Assembly: GCA_023397505.1 (NCBI GenBank)
Contig: JAEWUC010000007.1
Span: 248,001 to 312,000 of the forward strand
Reading direction: 5' to 3'
Length of the DNA stretch: 64,000 nucleotides
From: Bacteroidota bacterium
GTDB lineage: Bacteria > Bacteroidota > Ignavibacteria > Ignavibacteriales > Melioribacteraceae
Shown: positions 25,904-34,928 of the stretch, piece after piece
Layout: every line of letters begins with the position of its first letter
Position numbering within the stretch: the first letter of the stretch is position 1
Position numbers and translations under genes: made by a program
Notes under the pieces: model-generated
What the model saw: only the letters and a program-made list of their open reading frames with translations
The model's database searches: none
Told to the model about the DNA's origin: nothing

Positions 25904-27178
25904 ATGAAATCAAAATTCAAAATATGGCACCTATTAGTTTTAATTTTATTTGCTATTATATTATTAAGGTATGGATTCATTTATAATGTACTGATACTTT
26001 TCATCTATTTCATGGAACTTGCACTTAATAGTTCTGAACTGGCAATACAACAATTGAATATTAATTTATTAGATTATTTTACCTCTTTAATCTTCTTATT
26101 ATGCTTGCCTATTCTTCTGTATTGTAAGAAAAACAAATTGAAACTATTGTTTCTAAATGCCGGTTTTTCGGATTCCGTTTTAATTATTCTTATTTGTTTT
26201 ACTTTTTTAGCTCCGGTTATCACGCCTTCTCAATACGAAACTCAACATAACATTTCACTTTCAAAATTATTAACGCCGCTTAGCAGTAAAAAAATCTTGC
26301 ACTTAAAAAAAGAAATGCATGATAATACTCCAATAAATAGTTTTATTTATCAGCGCGACAAGGTTTTTAATAAAGGAATGATTGGAGATTATATAATAGC
26401 CGACAGCATTAAAATAAACAACGGTATTATTATTTATCAAAGAGGTAAACAAAAAATTATTAGCGGGGAAGAGATTCTTAAAGAAAATATTGAACCGGAA
26501 ATTTCAACAATACATTTTATACTCGGCACAGATGAATTTGGAAGGGATATCTTTTCAAGATTAATTTATGGAACACGGCTTTCTCTTTTTGTCGGTTTAG
26601 GTTCAGTACTAATTTCATTTTTAATAGGCATATTACTTGGTTTTACTGCCGGCTATTTAGGAGGATTAATAAATACTATATTGAACAGACTGGCGGATTT
26701 ATTTCTTTCTTTCCCAATTATATTTCTAATCATATTGATAGTGGGATTGTTCGGTAATTCTGTTTTTACAATTATCACTGTATTGGGTTTTTCAGGTTGG
26801 ATGAGTTTATTTAAAATTATTAGAAATGAAACCGCTGCATTAAAGCATAAAGATTATATAATCACAGCAAAAATTCTGGGATTTTCAAATATCCATATTC
26901 TATTTAAGGAAATGCTTCCAATTATGATGCCGTCAATAATAGTAACATTAGTTTTGCAATACGGAAGTGTAATTATTGCTGAGTCAGCATTAAGTTATTT
27001 GGGATTAGGTTTAGGAAATAATTTTCCATCTTGGGGAGCCATGATTGAATCAGGCCAATATTATTTATCACAAGCATGGTGGATTAGCTTCTTCCCATGT
27101 CTTTTTCTTTTTCTCACTCTTTTAACCGCTAATCATTTTGGCAGTAAATTAAAAACAGTATTCAATTTAAAATCTTAG
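25904..27178 (+). CDS. Peptide-type ABC importer permease (DppC-like) with long N-terminal extension
   Basis: The C-terminal 230 residues are a standard DppC permease: HFILGTDEFGRDIFSRLIYG, the EAA loop HKDYIITAKILGFSNIHILF, and SALSYLGLGLGNNFPSWGAM. The protein is 424 residues while DppC is normally near 300. The extra N-terminal part has about three additional hydrophobic segments, then a hydrophilic stretch (about 110-200) between the first helices and the permease core. It may contact the binding protein or the signalling proteins (inference). The start follows the preceding stop without a gap, so the extended form is the natural reading. Confidence 0.9.
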   Translation: MKSKFKIWHLLVLILFAIILLRYGFIYNVLILFIYFMELALNSSELAIQQLNINLLDYFTSLIFLLCLPILLYCKKNKLKLLFLNAGFSDSVLIILICFTFLAPVITPSQYETQHNISLSKLLTPLSSKKILHLKKEMHDNTPINSFIYQRDKVFNKGMIGDYIIADSIKINNGIIIYQRGKQKIISGEEILKENIEPEISTIHFILGTDEFGRDIFSRLIYGTRLSLFVGLGSVLISFLIGILLGFTAGYLGGLINTILNRLADLFLSFPIIFLIILIVGLFGNSVFTIITVLGFSGWMSLFKIIRNETAALKHKDYIITAKILGFSNIHILFKEMLPIMMPSIIVTLVLQYGSVIIAESALSYLGLGLGNNFPSWGAMIESGQYYLSQAWWISFFPCLFLFLTLLTANHFGSKLKTVFNLKS

Positions 27179-27306
27179 TAGTATCAAGCTAAAATTATAT
27201 TCATTCTTTATTTGTCAATTTAATTTAACCATAGTTTTATGATTCCTATCCTGTTTTTATAGAGAGTAATTGATGGTAAGATATTACCATTTCAAATCTT
27301 TTAAAA

Positions 27307-27340
27307 GTTATAGAGACCCCGAGTTGAGAGTCTCTATAAC
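27307..27340 (-). terminator. Hairpin between convergent DppC-like and GH8 genes
   Basis: A perfect 11-base stem, GTTATAGAGAC paired with GTCTCTATAAC, surrounds a 12-base loop. Read on the minus strand it is followed by TTTT then AAAA, so it most likely ends the leftward GH8 transcript. On the plus strand no T run follows, though it may also slow the importer transcript. Confidence 0.65.
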
Positions 27341-27363
27341 ATTAGTCAATGGAAAGAGTATTT

Positions 27364-28659
27364 TCATAATGGTCTAATGATTCTATAATTTCCGCTTAAG
27401 TGCATTATACTAAATAAATATAATAATCCATCATAATACGGATCGAAGTAACCGTCTTCGTATGGTTCAAGCTTAGAGTTCCATAATTCATCAATAAATT
27501 TCCAGCTTTTTGCTTGTGTTCCAACCAATGAAGCTGCAGCCGAAGTAGCAACAAATCCTAATGAATGTCTCAACTTCTGATATCCTCCTGCAGGTAATAT
27601 AAACTTAGGAAGTGTACCGTCTATTTCGAATTGATCTTCAAAAGTGTTTATACCGCGGCAGTATAAAAAATTTTGTAATCTTTTAACATAATCCGATTGC
27701 CATTCTTTATCCTTTGCGTACCATGAATGATCCATTGCAATATTCATCGGAACTCTCCACGAATCAAAACGGAATGAAGCTTTAAATCTGCCGAAACTTC
27801 GCGGTTCGCCGTTGAATTCTGTTACGTCGGCATTCAAACCCGTTTCGGCTGAGCATGCCCTGTGAAGAAAAACCCGTGCAGTATCAGCGCATTCTCTATA
27901 AAATTGTTCTCTGCCGTCTTTAGCATATTCAGCCCATATTTCGAAAAATGCAGGAAGAAAATACGAAGGATCAGTCCAATTGTATCCTGAAGTATCCGGT
28001 ACAAAAGTGATTTTCTTTTCTTCAACATTAATAACATTCGTATGACCGTCTGTGCCGTCTTTACTCCACATTGCTTCAATAATTCTACGCGCTTCTGCGT
28101 AATAATTAATTCCTGTATTGTTGCCCCATCTATTTGAAGCGAACAATAAATCTGTTATAAAATAAAGTTCGCCGTCGGAAGCTGAACCTTCGGCGTTATG
28201 AGCTCCAGTCTCAGGTTTAACACTCCATGCAAAATAAGCGTCGCGCGATCCGCCTTGATGCTGCATATATTTCTTTGTCCAGCGCCACAAACGGTCAAAT
28301 ACATCCTTCTTATTTAATTGAACTGCAACCATCATACCATATGAAAGTCCTTCTGTACGTGCGTCATGATTTTTCAGATCGGATACGTAAGCCATTGAAT
28401 CGCCGACTTCAAAGTAAACTCTATCTGGACCTTCGAAAACATCGTAATAAGCTTTCGCCAATTTCGCGTCAATATCTTCCTGTTTATAACCGGCTTCTAA
28501 AAATACATTGCGGTATTTGCCGGTTTCCCACGCACCTTTCTCCCACGGTTTAATCTTTCCGCGCTGGTCGTCAACATCTTTTTTGCAATCACCACCGGAA
28601 TTTCCCAACGAAATTGAATAAAAGACAAATAACATAAACAGTACACAAATTCTTTTCAT
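27364..28659 (-). CDS. Secreted glycoside hydrolase family 8 (endoglucanase/xylanase type)
   Basis: The start is the ATG at 28659 with GAGG eight bases ahead. It begins a signal peptide (MKRICVLFMLFVFYSISLGN). A longer open frame upstream is not signal-like. The mature protein of about 410 residues shows GH8 motifs: general acid Glu103 in TEGLSYGMM, Asp162 in SASDGELYF, and Asp230 in TDPSYFLPAFF. GH8 enzymes hydrolyse beta-1,4-glucan, xylan or reducing-end xylo-oligomers with inversion. Which of these applies is not decidable here, although the segment order is like reducing-end xylose-releasing enzymes as well as cellulases. It is divergent from the metallo-beta-lactamase gene and opens the polysaccharide region. 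Confidence 0.9.
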   Translation of the reverse strand: MKRICVLFMLFVFYSISLGNSGGDCKKDVDDQRGKIKPWEKGAWETGKYRNVFLEAGYKQEDIDAKLAKAYYDVFEGPDRVYFEVGDSMAYVSDLKNHDARTEGLSYGMMVAVQLNKKDVFDRLWRWTKKYMQHQGGSRDAYFAWSVKPETGAHNAEGSASDGELYFITDLLFASNRWGNNTGINYYAEARRIIEAMWSKDGTDGHTNVINVEEKKITFVPDTSGYNWTDPSYFLPAFFEIWAEYAKDGREQFYRECADTARVFLHRACSAETGLNADVTEFNGEPRSFGRFKASFRFDSWRVPMNIAMDHSWYAKDKEWQSDYVKRLQNFLYCRGINTFEDQFEIDGTLPKFILPAGGYQKLRHSLGFVATSAAASLVGTQAKSWKFIDELWNSKLEPYEDGYFDPYYDGLLYLFSIMHLSGNYRIIRPL

Positions 28660-28860
28660 TTCTAATACCTCGCTATAGTTTTGGATTAATTCGCTGCTTA
28701 TATCTTTTAATTTAGTAATAAATATTCTTGAAAAAACTTTGCTAATAAAAGAATGAGGTTCACTAATAAATATTTCCGTAATTGTTTTTTGTGATTTATT
28801 GAAATTAAAAACCATATCAACTAATTTATTTTCAGAATAAATTCAATTAAGGCGCATAAT

Positions 28861-29598
28861 ATGAAAAGAATAATGATTGTTTTACTTCTTATTTACTCTA
28901 CAAATTACATATTCTCACAAAAGCATCAAAAAATAATTGTTTCAAATGATGTTGAAATTATAAAGGTAACTGAAAATGTGTTTGTTCATGTTTCATATTC
29001 TACAATCGAAAATTACGGACGCGTTGCTTCAAACGGAATGATTTTAGTTAATAACGGCAAAGCGGCACTATTTGATACACCGATGACCGAAGAATTGACG
29101 AGGGAATTGATTGCATGGATTACGGATTCACTAAAATGTAAAATTACATTGTTTGTACCGAACCATTGGCACTCCGATTGTATGGGCGGCTTGGAATATC
29201 TGCACAGTTTGGGAATTGAATCTTACGCAAACGAAATGACTGTAAAAATTGCCGGATCAAAAAACTTGCCCGTGCCTAAACATGGTTTTAAGGATTCTAC
29301 AACTTTGTTGCTCGGAACCACAAAAATATTTTGTGAATATTTGGGCGCTGCACACTCGATGGATAATATTGTTGTATGGATTCCGTCGGAAAAAATATTA
29401 TTCCCCGGCTGTATTGTTAAAGAAATAAATGCAAAGAATCTTGGCAATACAGCGGACGGTGATTTAAACGCTTACCCAGAGACAGTTGAGAAAATATTGA
29501 ATAAATATAAAGATGCTGAGTTTGTCATTCCGGGTCACGGCAATTTCGGCGGTTTAGAATTATTGAAGCACACGTTGGAGTTGGCAAAAAAGAAATAA
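28861..29598 (+). CDS. Subclass B1 metallo-beta-lactamase, CcrA-like
   Basis: This 245-residue protein has a signal peptide (about 1-19). All B1 zinc ligands are present: His102, His104 and Asp106 in NHWHSDC, His165 in GAAHSMDNIVVW, Cys184 in FPGCIVK, and His226 in IPGHG. Cys107 sits directly after the aspartate as in Bacteroides CcrA. Lys187 and Asn193, which bind the beta-lactam carboxylate in B1 enzymes, are also conserved. From memory, resemblance to CcrA runs over the whole length (PVPKHGFKDS, SYANEMT). The enzyme should hydrolyse beta-lactams including carbapenems in the periplasm, but activity is inferred. The only notable change is GAAH for GGGH. Confidence 0.9.
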   Translation: MKRIMIVLLLIYSTNYIFSQKHQKIIVSNDVEIIKVTENVFVHVSYSTIENYGRVASNGMILVNNGKAALFDTPMTEELTRELIAWITDSLKCKITLFVPNHWHSDCMGGLEYLHSLGIESYANEMTVKIAGSKNLPVPKHGFKDSTTLLLGTTKIFCEYLGAAHSMDNIVVWIPSEKILFPGCIVKEINAKNLGNTADGDLNAYPETVEKILNKYKDAEFVIPGHGNFGGLELLKHTLELAKKK

Positions 29599-29669
29599 TT
29601 AGAATAAATTTTTTACAAGTAGCGACAATTGTTCGGGATTGTTAAATATAGATAAAGGTGTATAAATCA

Positions 29670-30449
29670 ATGGTCGTTTCCTTCGAAAAAGTCGACTCGT
29701 TTTCAGATATACAAAATTTCCGAAATCAATATCTTGACGGATTAATCGAACCACAGGAGCTATTTCTTGAATTGCTGTGTAGAAAAGCAGGTAAATATTT
29801 AATTACTATCAATAAAGAAAGTGCCGGTTACTTTATGATAGCAGAAAATAATTTGTTGGTTGAATATTACATCATAAAAAAATTCATTGATGGCATTGAT
29901 GTAATATTTAGCAAAATAATAAATAACTTCTCTATAGAAAGAGCATATTGCAAATCGTTCGATCATGAAATGATGTCGTGTTGTCTCGGTATTCAGAAAT
30001 CAGTGAAGGTAATAGGCGCACTTTTTAGAGAAAGAAGACAGTTGAATAATTTGTCTATTGATGAATTAAAAACACGTTTTGCCGATATGAATGATTTCAA
30101 ACATATATCACAGATTAACGAAGAAGTTTTTGAAGACAATGATGAAATTAAAACCACAATTGCTAATCAAAGTATGATAATATTTGAGTATGAAAACGAA
30201 ACAGCTGGTTTTGGAATATTCCAAAGAAATATTGAGGAACGTCCGGAGTTTGATATTGGTATGCTCGTTGATAAAAAATTTAGAGGACGAGGTTACGGGA
30301 AATATATAATTAATTTTATGGCAGAACATTGTATCAATAACGGCTGGCGTCCAACATGCGGTTGTACGATTGAAAACATTGCATCCCGCAAGTCCTTGGA
30401 AAGTGCCGGGTTTATTGCAAAATACAGAATGATTGAATTTGCATTTTAA
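29670..30449 (+). CDS. Tandem GNAT-family N-acetyltransferase
   Basis: A 259-residue cytoplasmic protein. The C-terminal half is a GNAT domain with the acetyl-CoA loop RGRGYGKYI, preceded by strand FDIGMLVDKKF and followed by ENIASRKSLESAGF. The N-terminal half looks like a second, weaker GNAT-like fold, as in the GNAT_acetyltran group, where it helps bind substrate. I choose the ATG at 29670, with AAAGG before it. A GTG four codons upstream is the alternative. The substrate is unknown. It sits between the beta-lactamase and a cysteine-rich gene on the same strand. Confidence 0.82.
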   Translation: MVVSFEKVDSFSDIQNFRNQYLDGLIEPQELFLELLCRKAGKYLITINKESAGYFMIAENNLLVEYYIIKKFIDGIDVIFSKIINNFSIERAYCKSFDHEMMSCCLGIQKSVKVIGALFRERRQLNNLSIDELKTRFADMNDFKHISQINEEVFEDNDEIKTTIANQSMIIFEYENETAGFGIFQRNIEERPEFDIGMLVDKKFRGRGYGKYIINFMAEHCINNGWRPTCGCTIENIASRKSLESAGFIAKYRMIEFAF

Positions 30450-30472
30450 TTTTAGAACGTATTTATATAAGC

Positions 30473-30889
30473 ATGAATATTATATTAAAATCATCATTAT
30501 TAGCACCATGCGGAATGAACTGCGGTTTGTGTTATGCATTTCGACGCGAAAAGAATAAATGCCCGGGATGCAATTATGAAAGTGAAAATAAACCTAAATA
30601 TTGCATCAGTTGCTCAATCAAAAATTGTGAATTGTTGAAAAAGAGCGGTGGTAAATTTTGTTTTTCGTGCGAAAAATATTCATGTAAAAGATTAAAGGAA
30701 CTTGACAAACGCTACAGAACCAAATACGGAATGAGCATGATCGAGAATCTGAATACGATAAGAGATATTGGTATTAGAGGTTTTACAAGAAGTGAAAAGG
30801 AAAAATGGGCTTGTCCGAATTGCGGAAATACGATAAGTGTTCATAGAAAAGATTGTTTGAATTGCGGTGCCGAAAGAACGTATGTATAA
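30473..30889 (+). CDS. Cysteine-rich DUF3795-like protein
   Basis: This 138-residue protein has many cysteines: PCGMNCGLCYAF near the start, CPGC, CISCSIKNC, CFSCEKYSCKRL and a C-terminal zinc-ribbon pair CPNC and CLNCGAE. The first part matches the DUF3795 family, whose members likely bind metal and have no settled function. The added C-terminal ribbon is less usual. It follows the GNAT gene by 23 bases and is probably co-transcribed with it. No signal peptide is seen. Confidence 0.75.
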   Translation: MNIILKSSLLAPCGMNCGLCYAFRREKNKCPGCNYESENKPKYCISCSIKNCELLKKSGGKFCFSCEKYSCKRLKELDKRYRTKYGMSMIENLNTIRDIGIRGFTRSEKEKWACPNCGNTISVHRKDCLNCGAERTYV

Positions 30890-31249
30890 ATAAGTATTTA
30901 GATGAGATCATCCTAAATCAATCTGTTACAGCATTAATTTATTATTATGATAAATTATTATCATGATTATAAACTTTCATAAATCTCACCAAATATTTTG
31001 TGGCTTATCAAAGGATTTTCGAAACAAATTTAGTTAGTCTACTGGCATAAAATCTGACTTATTGTATTTCCTGTTAATGAAAGTGATTTGTAAAAAATTG
31101 TAAAACTGTTTATCTGTCCAATTATGTGCAATATTACAATAGTTGATTGTTGTGAATACTATGCAGTGAAAAGTAAAATGGGAAATGAGGGATGTTAAAT
31201 GGAAACTGGTAGTTGAATCATTCTTCATTTGAAACAAGTTGGGAGTATC
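30890..31249. other. 360-base intergenic region upstream of the GH9 gene, with an imperfect palindrome
   Basis: No gene is supported here. An A/T-rich palindrome at 30941-30970 (ATTATTATGATAA and its near mirror, 11 of 13 pairs, four-base centre) could be an operator or weak terminator. Around 31160-31230 a GTGAAAAGTAAAATGG-like purine-rich stretch loosely recalls the dispersed repeat elsewhere in the window. The GH9 promoter is expected in this region. Confidence 0.4.
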
Positions 31250-33733
31250 ATGATAAATAAAAATATTTCTAAAACAATTTTCTTAATCATCTTTTTAGTT
31301 GCTTCATCAACCATGGCACAATCAAACATGACAAAAGAAAACTTAAAAATAAATGAAAGCGGTTATTACGAACTGCCCGGCACAAACATTATGGTTTTCG
31401 ACGATTTTTATCCCGATGGTCATCAAGGCGGAGTTAGCATTATACAATTCGGAACACGTTTGGCAGCTAACGGTGATTTGAGACTTGAACCCGCACCGGG
31501 GCAATGGGCGCCCGTACCAAAAGTCGGTAAGAGAATTGTTGATAAAGAGAATAATACTATTTCAGTTGAGTTATGGTATCCCGATTCATCAAAAAATGAT
31601 AAAGGATTTAATCCAATTGATTACCCTGATTTGAAGTTAAGATACAAAATAAGAACCGAAGCATTGGAGCAAAACATAAAAGTAATTGTTGATTTGGATG
31701 AACCTCTGCAGGAAGAATGGATTGGAAAAGTAGGTTTTAATCTGGAATTATTTCCGGGTGATTTCTTTGGTGAATATTATTTGATGGATGGCAAATCAGG
31801 AATATTTCCACGTCAGGCAAACGCCCCTGTTTTTTTAGATGATAAAAATTTAGAAGTTACTTCATTGGCCGAAGGTAATGAATTTATCACCGCGCCCGGA
31901 AGTGATTTGAAAGAAATAAAAATAACAAGCAATAGTAAATTACAGCTGTATGACGGAAGAAGTTTACACAACAATGGCTGGTTTGTTTTACGTTCAATAA
32001 TCCCGGAGGGTGTTAGTAAAAATGCGGTTGAATGGATAATCTCACCTAAAATAAATACGGACTGGCGTTACAAACCTGTAATCCAGATTTCACAGGCCGG
32101 TTATCATCCTAAACAAAATAAGTTTGCTGTTATCGAACTAGATAAACTTACTGAAAATTATGAATCGATAACTTTAATCAAGATTGAAAAAGATTCTAAA
32201 AAGATAATCAAAGAAATTTTGCATCCGGCAGTATGGGGCAATTTTCTGCGGTACAAATATTTGCGTTTTGATTTTAGCGATGTAATAGATGAAGGATTGT
32301 ATAGAATAAAATACGGTGCAATAGAATCGAACCAATTTGAAATAAGAAATGATATTTATTCGAAAGATGTTTGGCATCCAACTTTAGAATATTTTCTGCC
32401 GGTTCAAATGTGTCATATGAAAATTTACGATCGTTATAAAGTATGGCACGGACTCTGTCACATGGACGATGCATTGATGGCGCCGGTCAATCACAACCAT
32501 TTCGACGGCTATTTGCAAGTATCATCAACATTAACAAAATATCAGCCGGGAGAGCATGTGCCGGGATTAAATATCGGCGGATGGCATGATGCCGGCGATT
32601 ATGATTTGCGAGTTGAATCTCAAGCGGAAACAATTTACAAACTATCTCTCGCTTACGAATTATTTAAAGATAACACCGATCAAACAACAATCGATCAAAC
32701 AAATAGAATTGTAGAAATTCATCAGCCGGACGGCAAACCGGATATTCTTCAACAGATCGAGCACGGCGCTCTTTCAATCATTTCCGGGTACGAATCATTG
32801 GGAAGATTATACCGGGGAATTATTGAATCGACTATCCGTCAGTATGTTCACCTGGGCGATGCGCAATCAATGACCGATAATTTTATTTACGAAGAAAATA
32901 AAAAAGATCCTATTCTAAATTTGGCTTTACCTAAAGATGATCGATGGGTTTTCACTGAAGAAAATCCGTGGCGGGAATTACAAACTGCGCAAGCGCTTGC
33001 AGCTGTTTATAGAACATTGAAAAATTTTAATGACGAACTCGCCGAAAAATGTTTATACGCCGCTGAAACTATTTATAAAGAAAATGAAAAAGTCGAAGTG
33101 AGATTAAAAATAGGAATTGCAGCACAATTGTTTTTATCTACTTCTAAGGATGAGTATAAAAAAATAATTCTCGAAAATATTGAAACTCTCAAGCACGGGA
33201 TTCTTTATTATGGAAGTTTCATCGGAGCAGTAATTGAAAAAATCGGCAATAATGAATTCTCTAAAAGAATTGAAGAAGGCGTTAAAGCAGAGTTTAATAA
33301 AATAGTTGAACAGCAAAAAGATAATCCTTATGGCGTTCCTTATAAACCAAATATTTGGGGAGCGGGATGGGGAATACAATCATTCGGTGTAAGTCAATTA
33401 TTTCTTCACATGGCTTTCCCGAAAATATTTTCAAGTGAATATGTATTCAACTCATTGAATTTTGTACTCGGTTGTCACCCCGGTGAAAATACAGCTTCAT
33501 TTGTTTCGGGCGTTGGTGTTAATTCCTTAACCGTTGCCTACGGTGTTAACAGGGATGAATGGTCGTACATCCCCGGCGGAATCGGGAGCGGCACAGCATT
33601 GATTCGTCCGGATTTCCCCGAGTTAAAAGTATGGCCGTATTTCTGGCAGCAAACTGAGTATGTACTCGGCGGCGGTACAGCGGATTTTATTTTATTGGGT
33701 ATGGCAGCGGATTACCTGATGAATAAAAAATAA
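31250..33733 (+). CDS. Secreted glycoside hydrolase family 9 cellulase
   Basis: I take the ATG at 31250, with GGGAG just upstream, because it gives a clean signal peptide ending at TMAQ. A TTG seven codons earlier is the alternative. After a 250-residue N-terminal beta-rich region of unclear identity comes a cellulase N-terminal Ig-like domain (IQISQAGYHPKQNKFAVIEL, about 280-370) and the GH9 catalytic domain. Catalytic Asp447 and Asp450 lie in GGWHDAGDYD, and the general acid is Glu803 in QQTEYVLGGGTADF. The motif CHPGENTASFVSGVG is also typical. GH9 enzymes cleave beta-1,4-glucan with inversion. No sorting tail is present, so it is probably periplasmic or anchored by other means. A GH5 gene follows after 20 bases. 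Confidence 0.91.
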   Translation: MINKNISKTIFLIIFLVASSTMAQSNMTKENLKINESGYYELPGTNIMVFDDFYPDGHQGGVSIIQFGTRLAANGDLRLEPAPGQWAPVPKVGKRIVDKENNTISVELWYPDSSKNDKGFNPIDYPDLKLRYKIRTEALEQNIKVIVDLDEPLQEEWIGKVGFNLELFPGDFFGEYYLMDGKSGIFPRQANAPVFLDDKNLEVTSLAEGNEFITAPGSDLKEIKITSNSKLQLYDGRSLHNNGWFVLRSIIPEGVSKNAVEWIISPKINTDWRYKPVIQISQAGYHPKQNKFAVIELDKLTENYESITLIKIEKDSKKIIKEILHPAVWGNFLRYKYLRFDFSDVIDEGLYRIKYGAIESNQFEIRNDIYSKDVWHPTLEYFLPVQMCHMKIYDRYKVWHGLCHMDDALMAPVNHNHFDGYLQVSSTLTKYQPGEHVPGLNIGGWHDAGDYDLRVESQAETIYKLSLAYELFKDNTDQTTIDQTNRIVEIHQPDGKPDILQQIEHGALSIISGYESLGRLYRGIIESTIRQYVHLGDAQSMTDNFIYEENKKDPILNLALPKDDRWVFTEENPWRELQTAQALAAVYRTLKNFNDELAEKCLYAAETIYKENEKVEVRLKIGIAAQLFLSTSKDEYKKIILENIETLKHGILYYGSFIGAVIEKIGNNEFSKRIEEGVKAEFNKIVEQQKDNPYGVPYKPNIWGAGWGIQSFGVSQLFLHMAFPKIFSSEYVFNSLNFVLGCHPGENTASFVSGVGVNSLTVAYGVNRDEWSYIPGGIGSGTALIRPDFPELKVWPYFWQQTEYVLGGGTADFILLGMAADYLMNKK

Positions 33734-33753
33734 TTTTTTTCGAGGAATAAATT

Positions 33754-34863
33754 ATGAAAAGAAGAGATTTTATAAAATCGAGAGGTATAATTGCGGCTGC
33801 TTCGGTAACTGGTTTGGGATTCAACACTTCATCCTTCTCTCAAGAAATTCAAAAAGCTGTTCAAAAATTCCCTCGGTACCGTGGTTTTAACTTAACGGAG
33901 AAGACCGGCGGTATGGGTCCTCGAAGAAAATTCAACGAAGAAGATTTTGAAATAATGGGCGAGTGGGGTTTAAACTTTGCGCGGATACCGATGTCATATT
34001 GGAATTGGGCTACTAAGGAAAACTGGTTCGAGATTAATGAAGAAATGATGAAAGATATTGATGAAGTGATTGAATTCGGAAAGCAGTACAATGTTCACAT
34101 AAATTTAAATATGCACCGCGTACCGGGTTATTGCATCAACGGGAGGAATATGGAACCGATGGATTTGTTTGACGACACACACGAAAATATGCAGAAGGCG
34201 CTCGATGCAACAGTTTATCATTGGAAATATTTTGCGCGCCGCTATGCCGGAATTCCAAGTTCACAATTAAGTTTTGATTTGATAAACGAGCCGCCAAAAA
34301 TGCAAACCGAAACACGGTATGTCGAAATTTTTAAATCAATCGTTGAAGGAATTCGCGAAGAAGATCCGCAAAGATTAATCGTTGCAGATGGAAAAGATAT
34401 CGGTAGAAATCCCGTTATGGGGATTGCAGATTTAGGCGTTATGCAAAGTACACGCGGTTATGACCCGATGAGCGTAAGCCATTACACAGCCACCTGGGTT
34501 CCGAAAGACGAATTTGAGACTTTCAATTTCCCAGCTTGGCCTTTAAAAGGTGATGACGGAAAACTTTGGGATAAAGCCGCATTGAAAGAAAAATTAATTG
34601 ATGCTTGGAAACCTCTTGTTGATCTAGGAGTTCAAGTTCACGTTGGCGAATGGGGATGTTATAATAAAACTCCGCACGACGTATGTCTGCGCTGGATGGA
34701 AGATATTCTCTCATTATGGCATGATGCAAATTGGGGTTACGCAATGTGGAATTTAAAAGGTGATTTCGGTGTTTTGAACAGCAGCCGGGTCGATGTAAAA
34801 TATGAAGATTATAAAGGTCATAAGCTGGATCGTAAGATGCTTGAATTGTTAAAGCAGTATTAA
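33754..34863 (+). CDS. Glycoside hydrolase family 5 with Tat-like signal
   Basis: The N-terminus MKRRDFIKSRGIIAAASVTG is a twin-arginine-type signal (RRDFIK), so export in a folded state is likely. The catalytic (beta/alpha)8 barrel carries the acid/base Glu179 in FDLINEPP and the nucleophile Glu299 in VHVGEWGCYN, with a conserved histidine in NLNMHRVPGYC. GH5 includes endoglucanases and mannanases that retain anomeric configuration. The substrate here is probably a beta-1,4-glucan or mannan given the neighbours. The 369 residues are one catalytic domain without a binding module. It forms a pair with the GH9 gene in front. Confidence 0.9.
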   Translation: MKRRDFIKSRGIIAAASVTGLGFNTSSFSQEIQKAVQKFPRYRGFNLTEKTGGMGPRRKFNEEDFEIMGEWGLNFARIPMSYWNWATKENWFEINEEMMKDIDEVIEFGKQYNVHINLNMHRVPGYCINGRNMEPMDLFDDTHENMQKALDATVYHWKYFARRYAGIPSSQLSFDLINEPPKMQTETRYVEIFKSIVEGIREEDPQRLIVADGKDIGRNPVMGIADLGVMQSTRGYDPMSVSHYTATWVPKDEFETFNFPAWPLKGDDGKLWDKAALKEKLIDAWKPLVDLGVQVHVGEWGCYNKTPHDVCLRWMEDILSLWHDANWGYAMWNLKGDFGVLNSSRVDVKYEDYKGHKLDRKMLELLKQY

Positions 34864-34882
34864 TAAGTTGCTATAAATCTTG

Positions 34883-34898
34883 CCTGTCGGCAGACAGG
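34883..34898 (+). terminator. Small hairpin between two GH5 genes
   Basis: A perfect six-base stem CCTGTC/GACAGG with a four-base loop is followed by only three T. It may be a weak terminator or a short repeated hairpin of the CCTGTCGGCAGACAGG kind, which I have seen between genes in Bacteroidota-like genomes. It could tune expression of the downstream GH5 gene. Confidence 0.45.
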
Positions 34899-34928
34899 TT
34901 TCACGAATTGATATTAAATGAGAATTTT

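Noticed and set aside
31034..31237. 67-codon minus-strand open frame upstream of the GH9 gene
   Set aside because: Composition follows a purine-rich repeat-like stretch. No ribosome site or motif.
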